Source: Thioalkalivibrio sp.
GTDB lineage: Bacteria; Pseudomonadota; Gammaproteobacteria; Ectothiorhodospirales; Ectothiorhodospiraceae
Length of the DNA: 6,426 bases
Reading direction: 5' to 3'
Assembly (NCBI GenBank): GCA_007120575.1
Contig: SKNJ01000185.1
Coordinates: 1 to 6,426, forward strand
Positions 1-5,718 of the stretch are shown here, in pieces; the first letter of the stretch is position 1, and the number at the start of each line of letters is the position of its first letter. A program made the translations under genes and the position numbers. The notes beneath the pieces were generated by a model. The model saw only the letters and a list, made by a program, of their open reading frames with translations, ran no database searches and was not told where the DNA came from.

Positions 1-861
1 ACCCGCCGTTACCCGACCGGCACCCGCATCTTCGGCAAGGTTACCAACATCACCGACTACGGCTGCTTCGTGGAGATCGAAGACGGCGTGGAAGGCCTGG
101 TGCACGTGTCCGAGATGGACTGGACCAACAAGAACGTCAACCCGGGCAAGATGGTCGCCATCGGTGACGAGGTCGAGGTGATGATCCTGGACCTGGACGA
201 AGAGCGCCGCCGCATCTCGCTGGGCATGAAGCAGTGCCAGTCCAACCCGTGGGACGACTTTGCCGCCAACTACAACCGTGGCGAGAAGGTCACCGGGCAG
301 ATCAAGTCGATCACCGATTTCGGCGTCTTTGTCGGTCTGGAAGGCGGCATCGACGGCCTGATCCACCTGTCCGACCTGTCCTGGCACGAAGCCGGTGAAG
401 AGGCGATCCGCAACTTCAAGAAGGGTGACGAGGTCGAGGCCGTGGTCCTGTCCGTGGATCCCGAACGCGAGCGCATCTCGCTGGGCCTGAAGCAGCTGGA
501 CCGCGACCCGTTCGCCAACTTCGTGGCCGAGCACAGCAAGGGCAGTATCGTGTCCGGCACCGTCAAGGAAGTGGACGCCAAGGCTGCGGTGATCGAACTG
601 GCGGACGGCATCGACGGCATCCTGCGTGCCGCCGACATCTCCCAGGATCGTGTGGAAGATGCCAGCACCGTGCTGAAGGTCGGTGACACCGTCGAGGCCC
701 GATTCATGGGCGTCGACAAGAAGACCCGCGCCATCAGCCTGTCGATCAAGGCCAAGGATCGTGCCGAGGAAGCCGAGATGGTCTCCGACTACGGCAGCAA
801 TGCCGGCAGCGGCACTACCCTGGGCGATCTGCTCAAGGAACAGATGGGCAAGAACGACTAA
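1..861 (+). CDS. rpsA: 30S ribosomal protein S1, C-terminal half (5' end outside window)
   Basis: S1 binds mRNA on the small ribosomal subunit and helps load transcripts for translation initiation. The frame is open from base 1 and 286 codons are visible before TAA at 859-861, so about half of a protein that is usually near 557 residues. Three S1/OB-fold repeats can be seen at about visible residues 7-78, 94-165 and 181-251. They correspond to repeats 4, 5 and 6 of E. coli S1. The first two carry the typical TDYGCFVEI and TDFGVFVGL cores, the [16 protein letters not shown] motifs and the closing RISLG(M/L)KQ. The last repeat is more diverged, as in other S1 proteins. The tail after it (about 35 residues) ends in [14 protein letters not shown] and differs from the enteric tail. 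Codons are dominated by AAG, CTG and GGC, as expected for a highly expressed gene. A terminator follows directly. The identification is certain; only the start is missing. Confidence 0.97.
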   Translation, partial: TRRYPTGTRIFGKVTNITDYGCFVEIEDGVEGLVHVSEMDWTNKNVNPGKMVAIGDEVEVMILDLDEERRRISLGMKQCQSNPWDDFAANYNRGEKVTGQIKSITDFGVFVGLEGGIDGLIHLSDLSWHEAGEEAIRNFKKGDEVEAVVLSVDPERERISLGLKQLDRDPFANFVAEHSKGSIVSGTVKEVDAKAAVIELADGIDGILRAADISQDRVEDASTVLKVGDTVEARFMGVDKKTRAISLSIKAKDRAEEAEMVSDYGSNAGSGTTLGDLLKEQMGKND

Positions 862-879
862 ATGCCCGTTCCGTGATAT

Positions 880-923
880 CCCGTGTCGTGACCCCGAGTC
901 ACGGCACGGGTTTTCTTGTTTTT
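880..923 (+). terminator. Rho-independent terminator of rpsA
   Basis: A 13-bp stem (arms 880-892 and 898-910) contains a single T.G wobble and closes on the 5-nt loop CCCGA. It is followed at once by a T-rich tract, TTTTCTTGTTTTT (911-923). It starts 18 nt after the rpsA stop. All parts of an intrinsic terminator are present and strong. It lies only 34 nt before the ihfB start codon, so it should cut transcription from rpsA into the ihfB cluster, with some readthrough possible. Confidence 0.93.
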
Positions 924-957
924 ACTGGGTTCTCCTCAAATCGGCTATGAGCACGAG

Positions 958-1254
958 ATGACCAAATCGGAATTGATCGAGAGTCTGGCCCGGAAGTCCC
1001 CCCATCTCCCCTCCCGGGATGTCGAGATGTGCGTCAAGACACTGCTGGAACACATGAGCCAGGCCCTGGCGCATGGCCAGCGCGTGGAGATCCGCGGGTT
1101 CGGCAGCTTTTCCCTGCATTTTCGTCCCCCGCGTCTGGGGCGTAATCCGAAGACGGGCGAGAGCGTCGCGTTGCCCGGCAAACATGTCCCTCATTTCAAG
1201 CCCGGCAAGGAGTTACGCGAACGCGTAAACGAGGCCGCGGTGATGACGGAATAA
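958..1254 (+). CDS. ihfB: Integration host factor subunit beta
   Basis: IHF-beta pairs with IHF-alpha (gene not in the window) to form a nucleoid protein that binds specific sites and bends DNA sharply, affecting transcription, replication and recombination. The 98-residue product starts [11 protein letters not shown] and follows E. coli IHF-beta closely. The DNA-binding core [12 protein letters not shown] (45-56) and the beta-arm tip GRNPKTG (61-67) are intact. P64 matches the proline that intercalates into DNA, and the [11 protein letters not shown] block is at 77-87. The C-terminus runs about 4 residues past the E. coli protein. The frame is open further upstream to a TTG at 916, but that lies inside the rpsA terminator, so ATG 958 is preferred. 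The ribosome binding site is weak (GAG-type bases only). rpsA upstream and lapA 11 bp downstream give the standard gammaproteobacterial order. Confidence 0.96.
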   Translation: MTKSELIESLARKSPHLPSRDVEMCVKTLLEHMSQALAHGQRVEIRGFGSFSLHFRPPRLGRNPKTGESVALPGKHVPHFKPGKELRERVNEAAVMTE

Positions 1255-1265
1255 GGGCCTCTCCC

Positions 1266-1583
1266 ATGGCCGGTCGTAGGCGCCAACGACTGCGAAACGG
1301 CATCGCGTTCGTTTTGCTGATCCTGGTCTCGGCGGCGGTCGGTATTCTGGTCGTGATGAACGAGGGGTCGGCGCGTCTGGCGCTTCCCGGTTATGTAATC
1401 GAGGCACCGCTCGTGATCCTGCTCGGGGTCTTTGCCTTGCTCGGCGTCTTACTGACGGCGGCGATCTTCCTGTTGCGTATCCGTCGCCTGAACCGCAAGA
1501 TCGCGGACCTGCGCGACCAGAATCGTGCGTTGCAGGTGGAGGTCGAGCAGATGCGGACGGCTCCCATGCGCGATTTCTATTGA
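1266..1583 (+). CDS. lapA: LapA (YciS/DUF1049) inner-membrane protein of LPS assembly
   Basis: LapA is a small inner-membrane protein whose gene sits beside lapB and which is linked to control of lipopolysaccharide synthesis. The 105-residue product has a basic N-terminus (RRRQRLR, 4-10) and two predicted membrane helices at about 13-31 and 48-70. They are joined by a short loop containing the N-E-x-x-x-x-L-x-L-P type motif of this family. A charged, probably coiled-coil tail follows (71-98, RIRRLNRKIADLRDQNRALQ) and the protein ends in RTAPMRDFY, a tail style common in LapA of non-enteric gammaproteobacteria. The basic N-terminus and tail suggest both ends face the cytoplasm. The start is supported by TAAGGG (1252-1257), which combines the ihfB stop with a ribosome binding site 8 nt upstream. 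It is very likely co-transcribed with ihfB. Sequence similarity within this family is low, so the call rests on architecture plus position. Confidence 0.88.
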   Translation: MAGRRRQRLRNGIAFVLLILVSAAVGILVVMNEGSARLALPGYVIEAPLVILLGVFALLGVLLTAAIFLLRIRRLNRKIADLRDQNRALQVEVEQMRTAPMRDFY

Positions 1584-1633
1584 ATATTCAGCCGTACCTC
1601 GCAATGCGTCAGTTCCTCCCCGTGTCGTACAGC

Positions 1634-1647
1634 CCGGAAGCTTCCGG
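1634..1647. repeat. Perfect 14-bp palindrome in the lapA-lapB gap
   Basis: CCGGAAGCTTCCGG reads identically on both strands. It lies in the 96-bp gap between lapA and lapB (1584-1679), 33 nt before the lapB start. It could be a dimeric protein-binding site, but without a loop it is a poor hairpin, and a single copy may be chance. I see no convincing -35/-10 pair and no ribosome binding site in the rest of the gap. Confidence 0.35.
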
Positions 1648-1679
1648 TACCCATCCCTTCGCGTGGCCATCTCCCGCTC

Positions 1680-2912
1680 ATGATCACTGACTGGTTCTGG
1701 TTGTTGCTGCCGGTCGCCGCGGCTAGTGGCTGGTGGCTCGCCCGACGCGGGCTCCCCGAAGACGAGGACGCGCGTGAACCCTCCCTGGACCGGTATCTGG
1801 AAGGGGTGCGGCATCTGTTGGATGACCGTACGGACGATGCCCTGCAGACCTTCATCCAGATGGTGGAGGTCGACCACGATACCTTCGAGACTCATGTGAT
1901 CCTGGGCCGCCTTTTTCGGCGGCGGGGCGAGGTGGACCGTGCCATCCGCATTCACCAGAACCTGGTGGCACGCCCGACCCTGGAGCCGAAAAAGCGCGCC
2001 CAGGCGCTGTGCGAACTGGGTGAGGATTTTCTGCTGGCGGGGGTGCTGGACCGAGCGGAAAACGTGTTTCGGGAACTGATGGACTCGCCACACCTGGCGG
2101 TGGAGGCCCTGAAGGGGCTGCAGCACGTCTATGAAACGCAACGGGAATGGGAAAAGGCGATCGAGGTTGGGGTTCGGTTGAAGGCCCACGAAGTGCCTAA
2201 TGAGCACTTGCGGATCGCGCATTATCACTGCGAACTGGCCCGCGAGGCCCTGGACCGGGACGATCTCGACGAGGCGGCCACGCGCGCGGCACGGGCCAGT
2301 GAAGAGGTCCCGGGCCTGTCGCGGGCGTTGCTGATCCAGTCGGAGATCGCAGCGCGTCAGGGCCGGATTGCCGATGCGATTGCGCGCGGGCGGGAGGCGC
2401 TTTCGCGCACGCCGCAACTAGCGCCCCTGCTGGTGCCGCGGCTGGAGCGGCTGCATCAGGAGCTCGAGGGCGAGCATCGGCTCGCGCGCCTGGAGGAGAC
2501 ACTCAGCGCACTGGCGAACGACCAGGGCATCACGATGGCACGCATCGCGCTGATGCGGCTTTTCCGGCGCACCGGGCGGCTGGAGGCTGCGCTGTCCGAA
2601 CTCGGCGTGATCCTGTCCCAGCGCCCGGTGCCGACCTCGGGACTGCTGGAGGCGGTGCGCTGGATGAAAGTGCTGCCCGCAGTACAGGAATACAGTACGG
2701 AATTCGCGGCGTTCGAGAAGGCGCTGAGCGATCAGCTGGGCAGCCAGCACCTGTACCAATGCGTCAATTGCGGCTACCAGGGGCGGGCCCATGTCTGGCA
2801 GTGTCCCAGCTGCCGGCGCTGGGACACGCTGCGGGGGGTGGATTTCGATATCGACCAGACGACCGAGGCGGCCGAACAGGCCCTGATCAGCGAAACGGGA
2901 GAAACGGGATGA
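1680..2912 (+). CDS. lapB: LapB (YciM), TPR and zinc-ribbon regulator of LPS synthesis
   Basis: In E. coli LapB brings LpxC to the FtsH protease and so limits lipid A synthesis; it is essential or nearly so. The 410-residue product has the LapB layout. An N-terminal membrane anchor (about 5-21, DWFWLLLPVAAASGWWLARR) is followed by a helical TPR region (about 36-340) with the family signature RRGEVDRAIRIHQNL (81-95). A C-terminal rubredoxin-like zinc ribbon has C361-x2-C364 and C375-x2-C378 (CVNCG...CPSC). All four metal cysteines are present. The protein ends with about 32 residues after the last cysteine, roughly 17 more than I recall for E. coli, and acidic in character. ATG 1680 fits the family N-terminus and no other in-frame start exists back to the stop at 1581, but there is no Shine-Dalgarno sequence. 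The stop overlaps the pyrF start (ATGA, 2909-2912), which suggests translational coupling. Confidence 0.95.
   Translation: MITDWFWLLLPVAAASGWWLARRGLPEDEDAREPSLDRYLEGVRHLLDDRTDDALQTFIQMVEVDHDTFETHVILGRLFRRRGEVDRAIRIHQNLVARPTLEPKKRAQALCELGEDFLLAGVLDRAENVFRELMDSPHLAVEALKGLQHVYETQREWEKAIEVGVRLKAHEVPNEHLRIAHYHCELAREALDRDDLDEAATRAARASEEVPGLSRALLIQSEIAARQGRIADAIARGREALSRTPQLAPLLVPRLERLHQELEGEHRLARLEETLSALANDQGITMARIALMRLFRRTGRLEAALSELGVILSQRPVPTSGLLEAVRWMKVLPAVQEYSTEFAAFEKALSDQLGSQHLYQCVNCGYQGRAHVWQCPSCRRWDTLRGVDFDIDQTTEAAEQALISETGETG
2892..2909 (+). repeat. 9-bp tandem duplication at the lapB/pyrF junction
   Basis: GAAACGGGA occurs twice in direct tandem (2892-2900 and 2901-2909). It is in frame with lapB, giving the final residues ETG-ETG, and its last base is the A of the pyrF start codon. 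The junction between the copies forms GGGAG, the likely pyrF ribosome binding site. Confidence 0.85.
2897..2901 (+). promoter_or_regulatory. Ribosome binding site of pyrF
   Basis: GGGAG ends 7 nt before ATG 2909. It supports this start over the open reading frame that extends upstream inside lapB. The motif spans the junction of the 9-bp duplication. Confidence 0.75.
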
Positions 2913-3625
2913 ACGAGGCACCACGCCTGATCGTGGCACTGGATTTCGCGGATGCGGACGAGGCACTTGCGTTCGTGCGCCATCTGGATCCGGTGCAATG
3001 CGCGGTGAAGGTGGGATTCGAACTGTTCGTGGTGGCCGGGCCAGCACTGCTGGATCGGTTGCACGAGCGTGGATTCCGGGTGTTTCTGGACCTGAAGTTC
3101 CATGATATTCCGAACACCGTGGCCGCCGCATGCCGGGCGGCGGCGCGGACCGGAGTGTGGCTGGTCAACGTGCATGCCAGCGGCGGCGCGGAGATGATGC
3201 GGGCGGCCCAAGAGGCCGTGCGCTCCGTCAACGAGACGACGGCGGTGCTGGCGGTGACGGTGCTGACCTCCAGCGACGCCGAGACCCTGCGGGAAGTGGG
3301 AATTGATCGGGCCCCGGACGCCCAGGTCCGCCTGCTCGGCGAACTCGCGGTACGGCAGTCAGGTCTGGATGGGCTGGTGTGTTCGGCGCAGGAGGCGGGC
3401 ATGCTGAGGGAACAGCTCGGGGAGGCCCCGCTGCTGGTCACGCCCGGGATTCGCCTGCCCCAGGCTGCGGGGGATGACCAGAAACGTGTCATGACCCCCG
3501 AGCTCGCGTTGGCCTCGGGCGCCTCTGCCATCGTGGTTGGGCGACCAATCACCCGGGCGCCCGATCCCGCGGTGGCGATGCGGGCGTTTGTCGCACGAAT
3601 CGAGGGGGTTTCCAGTACGCGATAA
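2909..3625 (+). CDS. pyrF: Orotidine 5'-phosphate decarboxylase
   Basis: PyrF converts OMP to UMP, the last step of de novo pyrimidine synthesis, as a cytosolic TIM-barrel dimer. The 238-residue product is of normal length. It has the ligand-binding D12 in IVALD, K34 in VKVGFELF, and the catalytic DLKFHDIPNTV segment with D61, K63 and D66. These match E. coli D22, K44, D71, K73 and D76 with a constant offset of ten. The phosphate-binding end is VTPGIRL followed by VVGRPIT (209-215, with R212). All active-site residues are intact. The start is fixed by homology (NEAPRLIVALD) and by the GGGAG site, and it overlaps the lapB stop by 4 nt. lapB-pyrF linkage is also found in E. coli. UMP made here is upstream of the UTP used by GalU, but that is general metabolism and not evidence of a dedicated pathway. 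Confidence 0.97.
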   Translation: MNEAPRLIVALDFADADEALAFVRHLDPVQCAVKVGFELFVVAGPALLDRLHERGFRVFLDLKFHDIPNTVAAACRAAARTGVWLVNVHASGGAEMMRAAQEAVRSVNETTAVLAVTVLTSSDAETLREVGIDRAPDAQVRLLGELAVRQSGLDGLVCSAQEAGMLREQLGEAPLLVTPGIRLPQAAGDDQKRVMTPELALASGASAIVVGRPITRAPDPAVAMRAFVARIEGVSSTR

Positions 3626-3637
3626 CGGCGCTACGAT
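3609..3637 (+). promoter_or_regulatory. Candidate sigma70 promoter for comEA
   Basis: TTTCCA (3609-3614, 4 of 6 to TTGACA), a 17-bp spacer and TACGAT (3632-3637, 4 of 6 to TATAAT) overlap the end of pyrF. Spacing is ideal, and GCTACGAT resembles -10 elements of GC-rich gammaproteobacteria. Transcription would start near 3644, giving a leader of about 115 nt before comEA. Predicted by eye only. Confidence 0.42.
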
Positions 3638-3664
3638 GCCAGCAGGGATTCCCGGTTGATGCCA

Positions 3665-3712
3665 GGTTTCCCGAAGGCCGGTCTGCTTGCCGAACGAGTC
3701 GGACCGGAAACC
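3665..3712 (+). promoter_or_regulatory. Interrupted stem-loop in the comEA leader
   Basis: The 3' segment 3699-3712 (TCGGACCGGAAACC) can pair continuously with three separated 5' segments: GGTTT (3665-3669), CCGGT (3678-3682) and CCGA (3690-3693). This closes the loop ACGAG (3694-3698) and leaves one-sided bulges of 8 and 7 nt. GGTTTCC/GGAAACC (3665-3671 and 3706-3712) is an alternative 7-bp outer pairing. The shape is not that of an intrinsic terminator and no T-tract follows. It may be leader structure or chance pairing in GC-rich DNA, and matches no riboswitch I recognise. Confidence 0.35.
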
Positions 3713-3733
3713 GCGGTGCAGGAACGCACCGCG
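3712..3733 (+). promoter_or_regulatory. 8-bp hairpin upstream of the comEA ribosome binding site
   Basis: CGCGGTGC (3712-3719) and GCACCGCG (3726-3733) pair perfectly around the loop AGGAAC. Only ATTTCAC follows, so as a terminator for pyrF it would be weak. It ends 12 nt before the AAGGAGG site and leaves that site exposed. It could protect the 5' end of the comEA message or act as a modest terminator. Confidence 0.5.
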
Positions 3734-3745
3734 ATTTCACTCAAC

Positions 3746-3752
3746 AAGGAGG
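3746..3752 (+). promoter_or_regulatory. Strong ribosome binding site of comEA
   Basis: AAGGAGG is a near-perfect anti-16S match, 6 nt before ATG 3759. It settles the start codon against a longer open frame beginning at TTG 3687. Confidence 0.9.
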
Positions 3753-3758
3753 TTTGCA

Positions 3759-4040
3759 ATGCTGAACCATTCGCGTGTTGTCGTGCGGCTGGTGTTGATG
3801 GCCGCCGTGATCTTGCCCCTGTTCGTCTCGCATGCCTGGGCATCGGGGAAGGTGAATGTGAATACCGCTAGTGCCGAGGAGCTCGCCCAGCTGGAGAATG
3901 TAGGGCAGGTAAAGGCGCAGGCGATCGTCGAGTATCGCGAAGCCAATGGCGGTTTCGAATCCGTGCAGGCCCTTACGCAAGTGAGCGGCGTTGGCGAACG
4001 CACGGTGGAGATGAACCTGGACCGCATCGAACTGGAATAG
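3759..4040 (+). CDS. comEA: Secreted ComEA-type helix-hairpin-helix DNA-binding protein
   Basis: The 93-residue precursor begins with a signal peptide: basic MLNHSRVVVR, a hydrophobic core (11-24), and a likely cleavage site after AWA (26-28). The mature protein of about 65 residues is a single ComEA domain. It opens with KVNVNTAS (31-38), followed by two helix-hairpin-helix motifs whose hairpins are ENVG (46-49) and SGVG (76-79), the second followed by ERTVEMNLDRI. In naturally competent gammaproteobacteria, periplasmic ComEA binds incoming double-stranded DNA and ratchets it through the outer membrane. Short orthologues such as E. coli YbaV occur in species not known to be competent, so competence is not proven. 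No other competence gene is in the window. The gene has its own strong ribosome binding site and a candidate promoter and leader, separated from pyrF by 133 bp. The family call is firm; the biological role is inferred. Confidence 0.9.
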   Translation: MLNHSRVVVRLVLMAAVILPLFVSHAWASGKVNVNTASAEELAQLENVGQVKAQAIVEYREANGGFESVQALTQVSGVGERTVEMNLDRIELE

Positions 4041-4060
4041 GGGAGTCTTCGGGTCCATGG

Positions 4061-4100
4061 ACGGGGCGGGCCCGGGGCATCCGGCCCGCCCCGTCGTTGT
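4061..4100 (+). terminator. GC-rich hairpin after comEA, terminator-like without a good T-tract
   Basis: A perfect 12-bp stem (4061-4072 with 4083-4094, ACGGGGCGGGCC and its complement) closes on the 10-nt loop CGGGGCATCC. It begins 20 nt after the comEA stop. Only CGTTGT follows, so U-dependent termination should be partial. Outer bases CCAT (4055-4058) can also pair with ATGG (4101-4104), reaching the edge of the galU ribosome binding site. Confidence 0.65.
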
Positions 4101-4102
4101 AT

Positions 4103-4107
4103 GGGAG
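4103..4107 (+). promoter_or_regulatory. Ribosome binding site deciding the galU start
   Basis: GGGAG lies 5 nt before ATG 4113. An in-frame ATG at 4101 would include this motif in the coding sequence and has only a hairpin upstream, so 4113 is preferred. Confidence 0.75.
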
Positions 4108-4112
4108 AGATC

Positions 4113-5000
4113 ATGACGCAATCAAAGGGTCCGATTCGGACTGCCGTGTTTCCAGTCGCCGGGATGGGGACCCGATTCCTGCCGGCGACCAAGGCGAATC
4201 CCAAGGAGATGCTGCCGGTGGTCGACAAGCCGCTGATTCAGTATGCGGCGGAGGAGGCGGTGGCGGCAGGGATCTCGACCCTGGTGTTTGTCACTGGACG
4301 CAACAAGCGGTCGATCCCGGACCACTTCGACAAGGCCTACGAGCTCGAACACGAGCTGGAACAGCGCGGCAAGCAGCAACTTCTGGAGCAGGTGCGCAAT
4401 ATCGTCCCGCCGGACGTCACCTGCGTTTACGTGCGCCAGTCGGACGCCCTGGGCCTGGGTCACGCGGTGGCCTGCGCGCATCCGATCGTTCGCAACGAGC
4501 CATTCGCGGTGATTCTTGCGGACGACCTGATCGAGGAAGCCAGCGGTGGCGCAACGCGGCAGATGGTGGAGCAGTATGCCGAGCACGGTTGCAGCGTCCT
4601 CGGGGTGGAGGAAGTCCCGGAAAACCGCACGCATCAGTACGGCATCATTGATCCCGTGCAGACCGGACCGCGATCCTGGGATGTGAAGGGGATCGTGGAA
4701 AAACCCGATCCGGCCGATGCCCCGTCGAACGTGGCCGTGGTGGGCCGTTACATCCTGACGCCGGCGATCTTCGATATGCTGGCGACGCAAAAGCCGGGAG
4801 CCGGCGGCGAGATCCAGCTTACCGACGCCATCGCGCGGCTGCTCGAACGTGAACGGGTCACCGCCTTCAATTTCGAGGGGCGCCGTTTCGACTGCGGCAG
4901 CAAGATGGGGTACCTGGAGGCGACCGTGGAATTCGCGCTGAACCACCCCGAGCTGGCCGACGATTTCGCGGCCTATCTGCGCACCCGTTCGGCCCGCTGA
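4113..5000 (+). CDS. galU: UTP-glucose-1-phosphate uridylyltransferase
   Basis: GalU makes UDP-glucose from UTP and glucose-1-phosphate in the cytosol, feeding LPS core, capsule, glycan and osmoprotectant synthesis. The 295-residue product is close to the E. coli length (302). The nucleotide-binding signature [19 protein letters not shown] occupies 17-35, followed by VDKPLIQY (37-44). LGLGHAV is at 114-120 and the metal-site region LADD at 135-138. VEKP (195-198) carries K197, which corresponds to the active-site lysine of E. coli Gal[13 protein letters not shown] (229-240) and FDCGSKMGY (259-267) complete the family set. No key motif is missing. It follows comEA after a strong hairpin, with no space for a promoter downstream of that hairpin, so it is expressed by readthrough or from a promoter inside or before comEA. 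It converges on the rhomboid gene 9 bp further on. Confidence 0.97.
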   Translation: MTQSKGPIRTAVFPVAGMGTRFLPATKANPKEMLPVVDKPLIQYAAEEAVAAGISTLVFVTGRNKRSIPDHFDKAYELEHELEQRGKQQLLEQVRNIVPPDVTCVYVRQSDALGLGHAVACAHPIVRNEPFAVILADDLIEEASGGATRQMVEQYAEHGCSVLGVEEVPENRTHQYGIIDPVQTGPRSWDVKGIVEKPDPADAPSNVAVVGRYILTPAIFDMLATQKPGAGGEIQLTDAIARLLERERVTAFNFEGRRFDCGSKMGYLEATVEFALNHPELADDFAAYLRTRSAR

Positions 5001-5009
5001 GGCAGACCG

Positions 5010-5696
5010 CTACCACCAGAAGCGTCGCTGGCGCGGCCGGATCGGCAAGCGCCCGCGCCAATACTGAATCGCCAGGAAGCCGAAGGCCATACCCCCGAGA
5101 TGCGCGAAATGGGCGATCCCGGCCATGGTCCCGGAGATGCCCAGATACAGCTCCAGGATCCCGTAACCGATCACGAAATACTTGGCTTTGATCGGGATCG
5201 GCAGGAAAAACAGGAACAGCGGCTGGTTCGGGAACATCATCCCGAACGCCAGCAGAACCCCGAACACCCCTCCAGAGGCACCGATGGTCGGGTAGATCAT
5301 GTCACCATTGCCATGCGCGGTGACCACGAGCTGTACCAGCCCGGCCCCGATGACGCAGACCAGGAAATAGGTCGCGAAGGTCCGCGAGCCCCAGGCGTTC
5401 TCGATCTGCACCCCCAGCATCCACACCGCGAACATGTTCACGAACAAGTGGACTGGGCCGCCATGCAGGAAGCCGTAGGTCACCAACTGCCAGAGCTGGA
5501 AGTCCGGCACCCGCATCCATTGGCCATCCTGGTGAATGGTGGCCGGGGTCCCGATCGGCCACAGTGCGAAATGTGCCAGCAGCCAGTCGCCCATCCAGGG
5601 GAGGGCCAGGAATACCAACACGTTGCTGACCAGCAGGAAACCGATAACCGGCGGCATCATGCTGAAATCGGGGTGGCGCGGATCCGGGTGCGTCAT
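5010..5696 (-). CDS. Rhomboid family intramembrane serine protease
   Basis: Rhomboids cut transmembrane segments of substrates within the bilayer. The 228-residue product has about six hydrophobic segments (roughly 16-34, 80-98, 106-127, 140-157, 172-188, 193-212) and the complete catalytic set. This is the oxyanion-type H83-x3-N87 (HLFVN), the nucleophile S141 in GASGG, and H199 in AHLGGMAFG. ENAWGSRTFATYF (99-111) fits the loop between early helices. The C-terminus is short and basic (RPRQRRFWW). There is no added soluble domain. ATG at 5696 has no clear Shine-Dalgarno sequence and no in-frame alternative exists back to the ilvD stop; M13/M14 are possible later starts. It lies 22 bp after ilvD on the same strand and is probably read by coupling or readthrough from it. 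Its substrate cannot be told from the sequence. The gene converges with galU, with no hairpin between them. Confidence 0.93.
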   Translation of the reverse strand: MTHPDPRHPDFSMMPPVIGFLLVSNVLVFLALPWMGDWLLAHFALWPIGTPATIHQDGQWMRVPDFQLWQLVTYGFLHGGPVHLFVNMFAVWMLGVQIENAWGSRTFATYFLVCVIGAGLVQLVVTAHGNGDMIYPTIGASGGVFGVLLAFGMMFPNQPLFLFFLPIPIKAKYFVIGYGILELYLGISGTMAGIAHFAHLGGMAFGFLAIQYWRGRLPIRPRQRRFWW

Positions 5697-5718
5697 CGGA
5701 TGTCGGTGCGTTGCGGTT

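Noticed and set aside
920..948. Possible promoter TTTACT-N17-GGCTAT before ihfB
   Set aside because: The -10 matches only 2 of 6 consensus bases, and transcription would begin at or next to the start codon.
916..957. Upstream extension of ihfB to a TTG codon
   Set aside because: The extra codons lie in the T-tract of the rpsA terminator and have no counterpart in IHF-beta. The family N-terminus begins at ATG 958.
1580..1608. TTGAAT as a -35 element at the lapA stop for a lapB promoter
   Set aside because: No acceptable -10 hexamer occurs at 16-18 bp spacing.
1449..2417. Open frame of 322 codons on the minus strand opposite lapB
   Set aside because: It lies antisense to a clearly conserved gene, its translation is rich in R, Q, H and P without a recognisable domain, and it arises from GC-rich codon bias.
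2759..2908. Upstream extension of pyrF into lapB
   Set aside because: The extension overlaps the lapB zinc-ribbon codons in another frame. PyrF homology starts just after ATG 2909.
3635..3665. GATGCCAG occurring twice (3635-3642 and 3658-3665)
   Set aside because: Two 8-bp copies in a short GC-rich region are easily chance; there is no third copy and no symmetry suggesting an operator.
3656..3871. 71-codon frame spanning the comEA leader and the first third of comEA
   Set aside because: It would use a TTG start or the ATG at 3659 without a ribosome binding site and runs out of frame into comEA. The strong AAGGAGG serves ATG 3759.
4097..4651. 184-codon plus-strand frame overlapping galU
   Set aside because: It is a frame-shifted shadow of galU. 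Its composition (G, R, A, Q) is typical of such shadows, and galU itself is complete.
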